Shown piece after piece: positions 39,682 through 49,659 of a stretch of DNA of 64,000 nt (positions are counted from its first letter, which is position 1; each line of letters starts with the position of its first letter). Under the pieces are notes generated by a model that searched no databases, was not told the origin of the DNA, and saw only the letters and a program-made list of their open reading frames with translations. The translations under genes were made by a program, and so were the position numbers. Origin of the DNA: Stappia stellulata (GTDB taxonomy: Bacteria; Pseudomonadota; Alphaproteobacteria; Rhizobiales; Stappiaceae). Location of the stretch: NCBI RefSeq assembly GCF_020176715.1, contig NZ_JAIVMF010000004.1:124001-188000 (forward strand). Direction: 5' to 3'.

Positions 39682-40482
39682 TCAGGCAATGCGAATGGCG
39701 TCTTCAAGCCGCGCCAGCGTGTCGACCATGCTCATCGCGGTCAAGGCGGAGGATTTCGGATTGTCCGGCATGGCGCGGCCGGAAATCTGGATGGCGAAGG
39801 AGCCGAAGGCGCCCTCGACGGCAAGCTCGTGCCGGTTCTCGCGACACGCGGGATCGGAAATCAGCTCGACCTCGGTCTCGTCGAAGCCGATCCCGGCGAG
39901 CGCGATGCTCGCCGTGACATTGGCGTTCTTGGGATAAAGCGCCGCCGCCTGACGGGCGGTGCCGCGAAAATGCACCTGCGCCTCGCTTTGCGCGTCGAGG
40001 TCAATCCTGTCCTCCGCCGGCGTGCCGCGCCAGCTCGCGGGCGGCTTGCGGCCCCGGTAGATCACGCGGGTCAGCCCACCCTGACGCGCCGCGCTCAGGA
40101 TATCGAGGCCGCCGATCGCGCCCGACACGATCCTGAGCGCAGTCCCGCCGCGCCGGGCGGCATCGCTCAGGTCGCGGTAGAGATCCGCGTCGGCGAGGGC
40201 GCCGGCGGAGACGCTGTAGAGATCGATGCCGCCTGCAAGGATGTCGGGTCCGTGTTCGCGCAGGCCGGCATGGCCGGCGCAGTCGAGCACCAGGTCGGGG
40301 CGCTGCGGCAGATCGCCCACACTGTCGGCGATCGCAATCGCGCCGGGCGCGCAGGCGCGGGCATCCTCCAGCCGTCCGGCACGCCCGATGATGCCGCACA
40401 GGGTCACAGTGTCCCGCTCGGCGATCGCCGTCATGACATACCGGGCAATTGCGCCATAACCGATGATGGCGACATGTTTCAT
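39682..40482 (-). CDS. nadX: L-aspartate dehydrogenase
   Basis: A 266-residue NAD(P)-dependent enzyme that oxidises L-aspartate to iminoaspartate (or runs in reverse). A Rossmann motif G-Y-G-A-I-A lies at residues 8-13; D-C-A-G-H-A-G, P-K-N-A-N-V-T-A and N-R-H-E-L, which holds the catalytic His, are family features. Iminoaspartate is a precursor of quinolinate, the same product reached by 3-hydroxyanthranilate dioxygenase 4 kb away. It is divergent from the molybdenum hydroxylase gene. The symbol nadX follows the family; a role in catabolism is also possible. Confidence 0.88.
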   Translation of the reverse strand: MKHVAIIGYGAIARYVMTAIAERDTVTLCGIIGRAGRLEDARACAPGAIAIADSVGDLPQRPDLVLDCAGHAGLREHGPDILAGGIDLYSVSAGALADADLYRDLSDAARRGGTALRIVSGAIGGLDILSAARQGGLTRVIYRGRKPPASWRGTPAEDRIDLDAQSEAQVHFRGTARQAAALYPKNANVTASIALAGIGFDETEVELISDPACRENRHELAVEGAFGSFAIQISGRAMPDNPKSSALTAMSMVDTLARLEDAIRIA

Positions 40483-40627
40483 GGGCAGCTCCAGTCAGGT
40501 CTCGACGCTTGCGATCTTGCGCCAATCCGCGCGCTCCAGCTATCCAATTTCCAGATAGCAGGTTTGAAACACAATATTTGCCGCGATATCTGATTGCCGC
40601 CACTGTCGGCTCGAATTCCTGAAGGGC

Positions 40628-42799
40628 ATGCCGCCCGCCAGCAGAAGACGAGTTTTGGCCGTGACAGTCATTTCCGCCCGGGACCGCGAGCGCGCGGGAT
40701 CGCAGCAACCGCAGATCGGCCAACCCTTGCGCCGGCGCGAGGACCTTCGCCTGGTTACCGGAGCGGGCTGCTATGTGGCGGATGTGCCGTTGCAGGACCC
40801 CTTGCATGTCGCCTTCGTGCGCAGTCCCGTGCCCGGCGGGCGGATCGTCGGATGCGACGTGCAGGATGCCCGCGACATGCCCGGCGTGGAACAGGTCGTG
40901 CGTGCCGCAGATCTCGGGGAGTTGGGCCGGTTGAGCATCAATCCGGTGCTGGAACCTTTCGGGTCGGCGCCCTTTCCCGTGCTGGCGGGCGAGCGGGTCT
41001 CCGCCGTCGGTCAGCCGGTCGTGGCCGTTCTGGCGGAAACGCCGGCTGAGGCGCTGGATGCCTGCGACGCGGTTCTGGTCGAGATCGATGACGACGAGGC
41101 TGCCGTCGAGCCGGCCGGCTTTCGCGGCGCCTGGTCGTCGGGCGATTGCGATCAGGCTCTGGCCGGTGCCGCGCACCGCGTCTCGGTGAGGGTCGACCAT
41201 CCGCGTCTGGCGCCCGCTTCGCTGGAACCGCGCGGCATTGCCGTTGCCTATCACGATGAGAGCGACAGCGTGACCGTCTGGCTGTCGACGCAGACCCCCC
41301 ACCGCGCGCGGCGGGAACTGTCGCGCATCCTGTCCGTCGCGCCCGAGCGCATCCAGGTCGCGGCCCCCGATGTCGGCGGCGCTTTCGGCATGAAGGCCTC
41401 GCTCTATCCGGAAGAGGTGCTGTGCGTCTGGGCCGCGCTGCGGTTCAAGCGCGCGACCCGCTGGATCTCCTCGCGCGGCGAGGATTTCCTGGCCGCAAGT
41501 CACGGTCGGGGCGCAACGAGCGAGGGCACGCTCGGCGTCGATGCCGACGGGCGGTTCCTGGCGTTGAAGGCGCGGGTCGACGCGCCGCTTGGCCACTGGC
41601 TGCCGAATAGCGCCGCCATTCCCGCCTGGAACGCCGGGCGTATCCTGCCCAGCGGCTACCGCGTCGCGGCGGTTGATATCGTCACGCGAGCCGAGGTCTC
41701 CAACACGGCGGCGGTCGGAATCTATCGCGGGGCCGGGCGTCCGGAAGCCAACTGCCTGATGGAACGTCTCGTGGATGCGGCGGCGGCGGCGACCGGGATC
41801 GATCCGCTGGAGATCCGCCGGCGCAATCTGGTGGAAGCGGCCGCCTTTCCGCACGAGGGGCCGACCGGGGTCGTGCTCGATTCCGGCCGTTATGCGGAGC
41901 TGCTGGACCATCTTGCACGCGAGACGGAGTACGACGCGCGCCGCGCAGAGGTCGCGGCGCGCCGGGCCCGGGGCGAGGTCGTCGGACTGGGCGTTGCCTT
42001 CTACATCGAGCCCTGCGGCACGGGATGGGAAAGCGCGCGCGTCACGCGCAATCCGGACGGCACGGCGCTTGTCGCCTTCGGCGGCAGCACGCAAGGCCAC
42101 GGGCGCGAGACGGCGCTCGCCCAGATCGCGGCGGATGCGCTCGGCCTATCGCCCGAGGCGGTGGAGGTCTTCTGCGGCTCGACGCGGGACTGCCCGACCG
42201 GCATCGGCGCGCTCGCCAGTCGCAGCACGGCAATCGGCGGCAGCGCGGTGCTGAAGGCCTGCGAGGCGCTGCTTGCCCGCATCGACAGTGGCGCGGACAC
42301 CAGCGTGCCCGTCAGCGAGGAGGTGGTCTATGAGGCCGCCGGCGAGGCCTGGGGCTATGGCGCCTATCTGGTGCAGATGGCAATCGACCCGGAGACCGGC
42401 GATCCGACGCTTGAATATGTCGCCTGCGTCGATGATGCCGGCACGGTGATCAACCCGATGCTGGTCGAGGGCCAGATCCGGGGCGGCTTCGCGCAGGGGC
42501 TCGGCGAGGCGCTGATGGAGCGGCTGGTCTATGACGGCGACGGCCAGCTCGTGACCGGATCGCTGATGGACTATGCGCTGCCGCGCGCAAGCGACATTCC
42601 GGCCTTTGCGATTTCCAAGATGGAGACCCGCTCGCCCAACAATCCGCTCGGCGCCAAGGGGGTCGGCGAAGCCGGCACCATCGGCGCGCCCGCCGCCATT
42701 CTCAATGCCGCCATCGACGCGCTGCGTCCCCATGGCGTGACCGACCTTCCGATGCCGCTCACCAGCGAAACGCTGTGGCGCGCGCTTCACCGAACGTGA
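40628..42799 (+). CDS. Xanthine dehydrogenase-family molybdopterin-binding subunit (orphan)
   Basis: A 723-residue large subunit of the molybdenum hydroxylase family. It starts with the a/b hammerhead pattern (R-R-E-D-L-R-L-V-T-G), contains V-G-G-A-F-G-M-K and Y-R-G-A-G-R-P-E in the Mo-cofactor domain, and ends with the catalytic K-G-V-G-E-A-G, including the active-site Glu. No FAD-binding or [2Fe-2S] subunit gene lies nearby, so it must borrow partners. The start is uncertain: ATG at 40628 or GTG at 40661. It is followed 14 bases later by a DHDPS-family gene. Confidence 0.88.
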   Translation: MPPASRRRVLAVTVISARDRERAGSQQPQIGQPLRRREDLRLVTGAGCYVADVPLQDPLHVAFVRSPVPGGRIVGCDVQDARDMPGVEQVVRAADLGELGRLSINPVLEPFGSAPFPVLAGERVSAVGQPVVAVLAETPAEALDACDAVLVEIDDDEAAVEPAGFRGAWSSGDCDQALAGAAHRVSVRVDHPRLAPASLEPRGIAVAYHDESDSVTVWLSTQTPHRARRELSRILSVAPERIQVAAPDVGGAFGMKASLYPEEVLCVWAALRFKRATRWISSRGEDFLAASHGRGATSEGTLGVDADGRFLALKARVDAPLGHWLPNSAAIPAWNAGRILPSGYRVAAVDIVTRAEVSNTAAVGIYRGAGRPEANCLMERLVDAAAAATGIDPLEIRRRNLVEAAAFPHEGPTGVVLDSGRYAELLDHLARETEYDARRAEVAARRARGEVVGLGVAFYIEPCGTGWESARVTRNPDGTALVAFGGSTQGHGRETALAQIAADALGLSPEAVEVFCGSTRDCPTGIGALASRSTAIGGSAVLKACEALLARIDSGADTSVPVSEEVVYEAAGEAWGYGAYLVQMAIDPETGDPTLEYVACVDDAGTVINPMLVEGQIRGGFAQGLGEALMERLVYDGDGQLVTGSLMDYALPRASDIPAFAISKMETRSPNNPLGAKGVGEAGTIGAPAAILNAAIDALRPHGVTDLPMPLTSETLWRALHRT

Positions 42800-42813
42800 G
42801 ACAGGATCAAGCG

Positions 42814-43767
42814 ATGAACTACAGCAGACTGGACGCCAAGGCCTACGCCCGTGCCAACATGAAGGGCATCTGGGCGGCAGCGCTCAATCCCTTCCGTCCC
42901 GACTTCAGCCTGAACGAGGAGGGCCTGCGCGCCAACATCCGCCACTGGGTCGACGATCTCGGCATTGCCGGGCTGTTCATCGCCGGCAAGCAGGGCGAGT
43001 TTTTTTCCATGTCGCTCGACGAGCGCAAGCGCAACTTCGAGATCGCGGTGGAAGAGACCGGGGACCGGGCCGGCACTATCATGTCGTGTTCCGACCAAAA
43101 CTTCGACACGGTGATCGACCTGGCGAAACACGCCGAGGCCGTCGGTGCCGACTATATCGTCGTGCATGCGCCGATGCTGCATTTCGTCACCGATCCCGAC
43201 GAGACCGTCTATCAGTACTACAAGGCGATTTGCGAGAGCGTGAACATCGGCATCGCCATGTGGAGCCATCCGGATTCCGGCTATCTGATGAGCCCGGAGC
43301 TCTGCGCCCGCGTCGCCGAGCTGCCCAATATCGTCGCGATCAAATATTCCGTGCCCCGGCCGATGTACACGAAGCTGACCGAAATGGTCGGCGACACAAT
43401 CCTGGTGTCGACGGCCTCGGAAGAGGAATGGCTCGACAACATCCTCGAGCTCGGCTGGCAGCTCTATCTGTGTTCCTCGCCCCCCTATCTGCTGCAAACG
43501 GCAAACGACCGGCGCATGCATGACTACACGCAGGCGGCCTTTGCCGGCGACGCGGCGCGGGCGCGCGAGATCAGCAAGAGCCTCGATCCCGTGCGCAAGG
43601 CGCTGAAGGGCACGCGTCCGGGCGGCAAGCCGCAGGCGCACCAGAAATTCTGGCAGGAGCTGCTCGGCCAGGTCGGCGGCCCGGTGCGCCCGCCGCTGCT
43701 GCAACTGACCGAGGACGAAAAGGCCGCGACGAAGGCCGCCTTCGAGGCCTGCGGGTTGCGGCTCTGA
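42814..43767 (+). CDS. Dihydrodipicolinate synthase family aldolase/hydratase
   Basis: A 317-residue TIM-barrel lyase. Residues I-A-G-L-F-I-A-G-K-Q-G-E-F (normally G-T-T-G-E) and the Schiff-base lysine Lys177 in V-A-I-K-Y-S place it in the family; N-P-F is near the N-terminus. The altered G-K-Q-G-E loop argues against true DapA and for a catabolic aldolase or hydratase. It likely acts in a pathway with the molybdenum hydroxylase encoded just upstream. ATG at 42814 has AGGAT upstream. Confidence 0.87.
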   Translation: MNYSRLDAKAYARANMKGIWAAALNPFRPDFSLNEEGLRANIRHWVDDLGIAGLFIAGKQGEFFSMSLDERKRNFEIAVEETGDRAGTIMSCSDQNFDTVIDLAKHAEAVGADYIVVHAPMLHFVTDPDETVYQYYKAICESVNIGIAMWSHPDSGYLMSPELCARVAELPNIVAIKYSVPRPMYTKLTEMVGDTILVSTASEEEWLDNILELGWQLYLCSSPPYLLQTANDRRMHDYTQAAFAGDAARAREISKSLDPVRKALKGTRPGGKPQAHQKFWQELLGQVGGPVRPPLLQLTEDEKAATKAAFEACGLRL

Positions 43768-43893
43768 CACCGGGCGGGGCGGGCGGAATTCACGCAACGG
43801 TAACCAAGCGGGGCGATTGATCCCGCTCGCCTTTCCCGGATTAACCGAACTTGAGCCTCGCTGTCGGACACTCGCCTTTCAAGGGGAGTGGTC

Positions 43894-45195
43894 ATGGCGA
43901 AATCGTTTTTCAGGCAGGAGGCGCTCGACGCGGCGACCCGGGTGGACGAGACGCAGCGCACGATGCGCGTCTCCACCGCGGTGACGCGGCTGAGTGCCGC
44001 GGCCCTTGCCACCGCACTTGCCGGCGTCGTCACCTGGAGCGCCTTCGTCGACGTGCCGATCCATGTCACCGGCCACGGCGTTTTGGCGCGGTCCGGCGAG
44101 ACGCTGATCTCGCCGGTGCGCGCGGCGTCTTCCGGTTATGTCGCCGAGGTGCTGGTGAAGCGCGGCGATACGGTTGCCGCCGGCGACGTGCTCCTGCGGC
44201 TCTCCCAGCCTGAACGCATGGCCGCCTTGAAGAAGGCGGAGCGCATCCTGGAGGTGCTGAGCCGCAATGCGGAGCGCAGCGAAACCCTGCGGGCCGAAGA
44301 TGCCGAAGCCGAAAGCCGCAGCCACGCGCGCCAGCTGATCGCGCTCGGCGAGCGGATCGAGGCGCTGTCCTCCAAGAAGAGATGGCTCGACGAGCGCCGC
44401 GCCACCCTTGAAAAGCTCCATGCCGACGGGATCGTCTCGCTGGAGGCGGTGTCCAACGCGCGCATCGCCGCCGATGTCGCGGAAGACGATCTGGCGGCCG
44501 CCCGTGCCGCACAGGTCGCGCTCGACGTTGCCCGAGAGGAGGCAGCCTCCGAGCGCGAGCGTGCGGCCCTGTCCACCCGGCTCGAACTGGAGCGGCTGCA
44601 GGCCGAGGTCGCGGAAATCCGCGCCGATCTCGAGGCCGGTTCGACCGTCACCGCCGATGCGCCCGGCCGCGTCATCGCCATCAACACGCGCCTCGGCGCA
44701 CTCGCCGCCCCCGGTCAGCCGCTGCTGGAAATCCTGGTCGACGGCACGTCCGGTGCCGATCCCGACGCGCTGGAGGCGGTGGTCTTCGTGCCGCTGTCGC
44801 AGGGCAAGCGGCTGTCGCCGGACGACCGCGCGCTGCTGACGCCTGCGGATCTGCCGCTCGACCGGCACGACCGTCTGATCGCCCGCGTGATCTCGATCTC
44901 GGAGGTTCCCGCCTCCTCGCAGGCGCTTCAGTTCGCGCTTGGCGACGACACGCTGGCGGAAAAGATCTCCGCCGGCGGGCCGACCTTCGAGGTGCGGCTG
45001 GCGATGGAGCGCAAGACGGAAGGGAGCACCGGCTACGCCTGGACCGGCGCGCCGCCCCCCGGCGTGACCCTGTCGCCGGGCACGCCGCTCAGCGCCGACG
45101 TGACGGTGGAACGCCGTCCGCTGCTGGCGCTTGCCGTGCCCGCGCTCAAGCGCTTCCTGCATCTTGAGGCCGACGACTGGACGGGCCGTCCATGA
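43894..45195 (+). CDS. NHLP/NHLM bacteriocin system HlyD-type secretion protein
   Basis: A 433-residue membrane-fusion protein. A cytoplasmic N-terminus (F-F-R-Q-E-A-L-D-A) leads to one membrane helix (~30-50), then a lipoyl-like S-S-G-Y-V-A-E-V-L-V-K-R-G-D-T-V, a long Ala/Glu/Arg coiled coil (~100-260) and the second lipoyl half. The F-R-Q-E-A-L-D start and the order HlyD - peptidase ABC - ABC are characteristic of exporters linked to nitrile-hydratase-leader (NHLP) and Nif11 peptides. It overlaps the next gene by 4 bases. ATG at 43894 is preferred, with GGGGAG upstream. Confidence 0.88.
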   Translation: MAKSFFRQEALDAATRVDETQRTMRVSTAVTRLSAAALATALAGVVTWSAFVDVPIHVTGHGVLARSGETLISPVRAASSGYVAEVLVKRGDTVAAGDVLLRLSQPERMAALKKAERILEVLSRNAERSETLRAEDAEAESRSHARQLIALGERIEALSSKKRWLDERRATLEKLHADGIVSLEAVSNARIAADVAEDDLAAARAAQVALDVAREEAASERERAALSTRLELERLQAEVAEIRADLEAGSTVTADAPGRVIAINTRLGALAAPGQPLLEILVDGTSGADPDALEAVVFVPLSQGKRLSPDDRALLTPADLPLDRHDRLIARVISISEVPASSQALQFALGDDTLAEKISAGGPTFEVRLAMERKTEGSTGYAWTGAPPPGVTLSPGTPLSADVTVERRPLLALAVPALKRFLHLEADDWTGRP

Positions 45196-47351
45196 CGGGT
45201 TTCGGGTCCCGGCGGGCGCGCACCATCCTGCAGATGGAGGCGGCGGAATGCGGCGCCGCCTGTCTCGCCATGGTGTTGAGCGCCCACGGCCGGGAAATCG
45301 TGCTGGAGGACGCGCGCGAGCGCTGCGGCACCTCCCGCGACGGGGTGGATGCGGCAGCCCTTGCCCGCGCCGGCGAAAGCTATGGCCTCAAGGTCAAGGC
45401 GGTGCGGCGCGAGCCGGAGGATCTGGCGGAACTGCCGCTTCCCGCGATCCTGCACTGGAACTTCAATCATTTCGTGGTGCTGGAAGCCGTGAAGGGCGAC
45501 CGCTTCGTGCTGCTCGATCCGGCGGTCGGCCGGCGGGTCGTCACCCGCGCGAAGCTCGGCAAGGCGCTGACCGGTCTGGTGCTCGTCATGGTGCCGGGCG
45601 AGAGCTTCAAGGCCGGTGGCCGTCGCCCGATGGCACTTCCGGCGCTGCTGCGCCAGGCGGCCGGCTCCTGGGACGCGATGGCCATCGTCTTCGTCTGCGG
45701 CGTGGTCGGGATCATTCCGGGGCTGGTTCTGGCGGGTGCGATCCAGACCTATTCCGACTATGTGGTGGCGCAGGGCCGCCGCGACTGGCTGATCTTCATC
45801 CTTGTCGCGCTCGCCGCGACGCTTCTGGTGCAGGTCGCGCTCGGCGCGCTGCGCGAATGGACGGTCGCCGCGCTGAAATCCAAGATCGGCGTTGTCGTGG
45901 CGGCGCGCGCCTTCGAGCATGTGCTGTTCCTGCCGCTGTCCTTCTTCGCGCAGCGCAATGCCGGCGAGGTGGTCTCGCGGCTGCGCATCGGCTCCGAGAT
46001 CGGCGGCACCGTCGCAGGCCCGCTGGCGCAGATGCTGCCCAACATCGCCGTCGCCGGCGGCTATCTGGCGATCATCTGGCTCTATGACGCGGTGCTCGGC
46101 GGCATCGTCACGGCAATTGCGCTCGCCAATCTCGTCGTGCTGATCCGCCTGTCGGAACGCCTGAGCGAGGCGACGCGGCTGCAAAACGTGCTGGAAGGGG
46201 CGGCAAGCGGCGTGGCAACCGCCGGTTTCATGGCCTTCGATGCCTTCCGGCTGCTGGGCCGCGAAGCGCTGTTCGCCTCGCGCTGGCTGACGGCGGAGGA
46301 AGCCGCGCTCGATGCCGAGCAGCGGCTCGGACGCATCCGCGCGGCGGTCAATCTCGGCCCGGCGGCGGCGATGCTCCTGATCAGCATGTGCGTGCTCGGC
46401 GCCGGCGCTTTTCGGGTGATGCAGGGCGATCTGGCGCTGGGCGGTCTTCTGGCGCTGCAGGTGCTTGCCGGCCTCGTTGCCGCGCCGATTGCCGCCATTG
46501 CCTCCCACTATTGCGCGCTTCAGGAATCCGCCGGCGCGCTGATGCGCCTCGACGACCTGATCGACCATGCCGCCGATCCCCAGATCAACCGCGGCGCGGC
46601 CTATCCGGCAAACACGGCCGATGCGGCCGCGCCGCTGCTGCGCCTCGAGGCGCTCTCGTTTGGCTTTGGCACGGGCGCGGATCTGTTTTCCGGTGTGGAT
46701 CTGGCGTTTTCGGCGAATGAACTGACCGCGATCACCGGCGTTTCCGGCGCCGGCAAGTCGACGCTCGCCCGTCTGGCGGCCGGCCTTGTCGCGCCGCGCG
46801 CCGGACGGGTGCTGTTTGAGGGCCGTCCGCTCGGCGACTGGCCGCACGAGAGCCTGCGCCGGCGCCTGCAATATGTGCCGCAGGCTAGCGCGGTGATGAG
46901 CGGCACCATTCGCGACAACATCACCATGTGGGACGAGACCATCGCGCAGGATGCCATCGACGCAGCACTCGAGCTTGCCGGCGCGCAGGAGATGGTTGCG
47001 CGCGCCGGTGGCCTTACGGCGATGCTGTCCGCCGACCGTCCCGGCTTGAGCGGCGGCGAGATCCAGCGGCTGGCGCTTGCCCGTGCGCTCGCCCGCCGGC
47101 CGCAGGTGTTGGTGCTGGACGAGACGACATCCGCGCTCGATGCCTTGAGCGAGCAGCGCGTGCTCGACGGTCTCAGGCGCTCGGGCGCGGCGGTGCTTCT
47201 CGTGTCGCACCGTCCGGGGTCGATCCGGCGTTGCGACCGCGTGCTTCATCTGGACGGCGCGGGCGGTGTTTCGCTGCGCGCCACTGTCGAAGACGGGTCC
47301 GCGGAGGCGCAGCCCATGCAGCCGCGTGACGCGGGGAGGGCGGTCGCATGA
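45192..47351 (+). CDS. NHLP/NHLM bacteriocin export ABC transporter with C39 leader peptidase
   Basis: A 719-residue peptidase-exporter. The N-terminal C39 domain is intact: Gln14 in L-Q-M-E-A-A-E-C-G, catalytic Cys20, His93 in N-F-N-H-F-V-V-L and Asp109 in L-L-D-P. It should cut double-glycine leaders during export. Transmembrane helices fill ~165-440. The ATPase domain has Walker A G-V-S-G-A-G-K-S-T, signature L-S-G-G-E and Walker B L-V-L-D-E-T-T. The two neighbouring exporter genes overlap it by 4 bases. The GG-leader protein encoded 2.4 kb downstream is the obvious candidate substrate. Confidence 0.92.
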   Translation: MTGFGSRRARTILQMEAAECGAACLAMVLSAHGREIVLEDARERCGTSRDGVDAAALARAGESYGLKVKAVRREPEDLAELPLPAILHWNFNHFVVLEAVKGDRFVLLDPAVGRRVVTRAKLGKALTGLVLVMVPGESFKAGGRRPMALPALLRQAAGSWDAMAIVFVCGVVGIIPGLVLAGAIQTYSDYVVAQGRRDWLIFILVALAATLLVQVALGALREWTVAALKSKIGVVVAARAFEHVLFLPLSFFAQRNAGEVVSRLRIGSEIGGTVAGPLAQMLPNIAVAGGYLAIIWLYDAVLGGIVTAIALANLVVLIRLSERLSEATRLQNVLEGAASGVATAGFMAFDAFRLLGREALFASRWLTAEEAALDAEQRLGRIRAAVNLGPAAAMLLISMCVLGAGAFRVMQGDLALGGLLALQVLAGLVAAPIAAIASHYCALQESAGALMRLDDLIDHAADPQINRGAAYPANTADAAAPLLRLEALSFGFGTGADLFSGVDLAFSANELTAITGVSGAGKSTLARLAAGLVAPRAGRVLFEGRPLGDWPHESLRRRLQYVPQASAVMSGTIRDNITMWDETIAQDAIDAALELAGAQEMVARAGGLTAMLSADRPGLSGGEIQRLALARALARRPQVLVLDETTSALDALSEQRVLDGLRRSGAAVLLVSHRPGSIRRCDRVLHLDGAGGVSLRATVEDGSAEAQPMQPRDAGRAVA

Positions 47352-49540
47352 GCGGGCAGATGGGAAACGATTTCTTCCTGCGCTCGGCCGAGCGCATCGA
47401 GACGCTGCTGACCGAGCCGCGCCCGGCAATGGCGACGCCGACACCGGTGCTGGTCGACGCGCTGCATGCGGCTGCTGACGCGGCGCAGTCGAAGCTTGTG
47501 CCGGGCAGCGCGCTGGTGCCGGGCGAGCCGGCGGCAGCCTCCATCGAGCGGCTGGCGCGCGCCGCCGGCCTTCAGGTGCGCCAGGTTCGGCTCAGCGACC
47601 AGAGCATCGGCGAAAGCCCGGTGCCGATCCTCGCGCTCCGCAAGCCGGCGAGGGAGGATACCGATGCGGACGCACCCGCCGAAGCGGTGCTGCTGACGCG
47701 CGACGGGCCGCGCTGGCGGGTCGCGGATGCGGGAAGCCGCTGGAAACCGGGACCCGCGCGCCGACTGCCGCTCGACGACTTCGAGGAAACCGCCTTTCTG
47801 CTTCTGCCGGCCCTTCCCGACACACGGCTGACCGGCAGGGCGCTGCTGCGCTTCGGCCTGCCGCAGGCGCGCGGCGATCTCGCTGCCTTCTTCGCCTTCA
47901 CGCTGCTGGCCGGCATGGCCGTGGCAACGCTGCCGCTCGTCACCGGGCCGCTGTTTGAAACCGTCGTGCCGGAAGGCGATTTCGGCCTGCTCGCCAATAT
48001 GCTGGCGTTCTTCGTCGTCCTCTTCGGCGCCAACCTCCTGACACGCTTTGCCGCCGGCATCGCAAAGCTTCGGCTTGACGGGCGCATCGGCTTCTTCCTG
48101 CGCGCGGCGGCCATCGACCGCGCGATCCGCATCGCCGATGCCACGGCCGCGAGCGCCGGCGACTTGCCGCCGGCACCCATCGCAGCACTTTCCACCCGCT
48201 CTGTGGAACGCTGGCATCGGGGTGTGTGGGGCATGGGGCTTTCCGTCGTCGCGGCGCTTCTCGTCGCGCTTCCCAATATCGCGGTCGTTGCCGCAACCTC
48301 GGCCATCGGCGCTGTGGTCATCGGTGGCGTGGTCGCCATCGTCATTCTGGCCGGTGCGCTGATCGCCCGCCGCCGGGTGCAGGCGCTTCTGAGCGGTCTG
48401 GCCGCCCCGCAAAGCTGGATGAGCACCGCCTATGAGGCGCTGACCATGATCGACACGGTGCGCGCCACCGCGTCCGAAGGCCGGGTGTTCAGCCGCTGGA
48501 CCGACGGATTTTTATCGCTGCGTCACCGCTTCCTGAAAGCCGACCGGGTCGGGGCTGCCTCTTCCGCGCTGGAAGAGGCGGTGGAAGGCTCTCTGGTGTT
48601 GTCGGCCATTGTCGCGCTGGCGCTTGCCGGTGGTGTCGTCGCCGGCGGGGCGCCGATCTCGCTCGTCGTTGCCGCCGGCAGCATCGCCGGCGCGGTGTCG
48701 GCCGTGCTCGGCGCCTTCGGTCAGGCAACGATGCTGGGCCTTCAGTTTCGTATGATCAAGCCGCTGCTCGACGGCGTTCCGCGCCCGGCGATCGACGGCT
48801 GGACGCCGCCGCAGCTTGGCGGCGCCATCGAAGCCTGCGATCTCACTTGCCGGCACCGTGCCGGCGCGCCGGCGGCGCTGGAGGGCGTGAGCTTTCGCGT
48901 CGAAGCGGGCGAGCACATCGGCATCGCCGGACCGTCGGGCGCGGGCAAGTCGACACTGATCAAGGCGCTGCTCGGGCTGATCCCGCGCGAGGCCGGGTCG
49001 GTCACCTTCGACGGGATCGATCTCGACCGGCTCGACGACCGGCTGCTGCGCCGCCAGATCGGCATTGTCGGCCAGGGCGGGAAGCTGTTTCCCGGAACCC
49101 TGTTCGACAATATCGCGGCCGGCGCGCCAATCACCCCGGCGGAGGCCCGGGAGGCCGCGCGCAAGGCCGGCCTGGAGGCCGACATCGAGGCGCTGCCGCT
49201 CGGCCTGGGCACTCCGGTCGGCGACACCGAATGCGGCTTTTCCGGCGGCCAGGTGCAGCGCATCCTGCTGGCGCGCGCCTTTGCCGGCCGTCCGAAGATC
49301 CTCATTCTCGACGAGGCGACCAGCGCGCTCGATCCCGCCCTGCAGGAGCATGTCGCCTGGGCCATCGACGAGATGGATGCGACCGTGATCAGCGTCGCGC
49401 ATCGGCTCGAGACGCTTGCCGCCTGCGACCGGATCCTGGTGCTTGACCAGGGCCGCTTCGTGGAATGCGGCGCCTACCGCGAGCTGGTCGCCGGAAACGG
49501 CCTGTTCTCGCAGATGATCGAGGCACAGGACGCGGCGTGA
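47348..49540 (+). CDS. NHLP/NHLM bacteriocin export ABC transporter, second permease/ATPase
   Basis: A 730-residue exporter half without C39 residues. Residues 1-160 form a soluble N-terminal region typical of the second ABC protein of NHLM systems, ~175-460 the membrane domain, and the rest an ATPase with Walker A G-P-S-G-A-G-K-S-T, signature F-S-G-G-Q-V-Q-R, Walker B I-L-I-L-D-E-A-T and H-loop V-A-H-R. It probably pairs with the peptidase-ABC as a heterodimer. It is the third gene of the coupled run; a 239-base gap follows. Confidence 0.9.
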   Translation: MSGQMGNDFFLRSAERIETLLTEPRPAMATPTPVLVDALHAAADAAQSKLVPGSALVPGEPAAASIERLARAAGLQVRQVRLSDQSIGESPVPILALRKPAREDTDADAPAEAVLLTRDGPRWRVADAGSRWKPGPARRLPLDDFEETAFLLLPALPDTRLTGRALLRFGLPQARGDLAAFFAFTLLAGMAVATLPLVTGPLFETVVPEGDFGLLANMLAFFVVLFGANLLTRFAAGIAKLRLDGRIGFFLRAAAIDRAIRIADATAASAGDLPPAPIAALSTRSVERWHRGVWGMGLSVVAALLVALPNIAVVAATSAIGAVVIGGVVAIVILAGALIARRRVQALLSGLAAPQSWMSTAYEALTMIDTVRATASEGRVFSRWTDGFLSLRHRFLKADRVGAASSALEEAVEGSLVLSAIVALALAGGVVAGGAPISLVVAAGSIAGAVSAVLGAFGQATMLGLQFRMIKPLLDGVPRPAIDGWTPPQLGGAIEACDLTCRHRAGAPAALEGVSFRVEAGEHIGIAGPSGAGKSTLIKALLGLIPREAGSVTFDGIDLDRLDDRLLRRQIGIVGQGGKLFPGTLFDNIAAGAPITPAEAREAARKAGLEADIEALPLGLGTPVGDTECGFSGGQVQRILLARAFAGRPKILILDEATSALDPALQEHVAWAIDEMDATVISVAHRLETLAACDRILVLDQGRFVECGAYRELVAGNGLFSQMIEAQDAA

Positions 49541-49659
49541 CGACCCGGGCCGGGCCTGACCGAAGATCGGCAGCAGCCCCCTCGACTCATTGTCTTTTGT
49601 CGCGGCCTTCAAGTTATCGCGATGCTCTTTTGGAGACATCGTTCGCTCAAACGCGCTCA

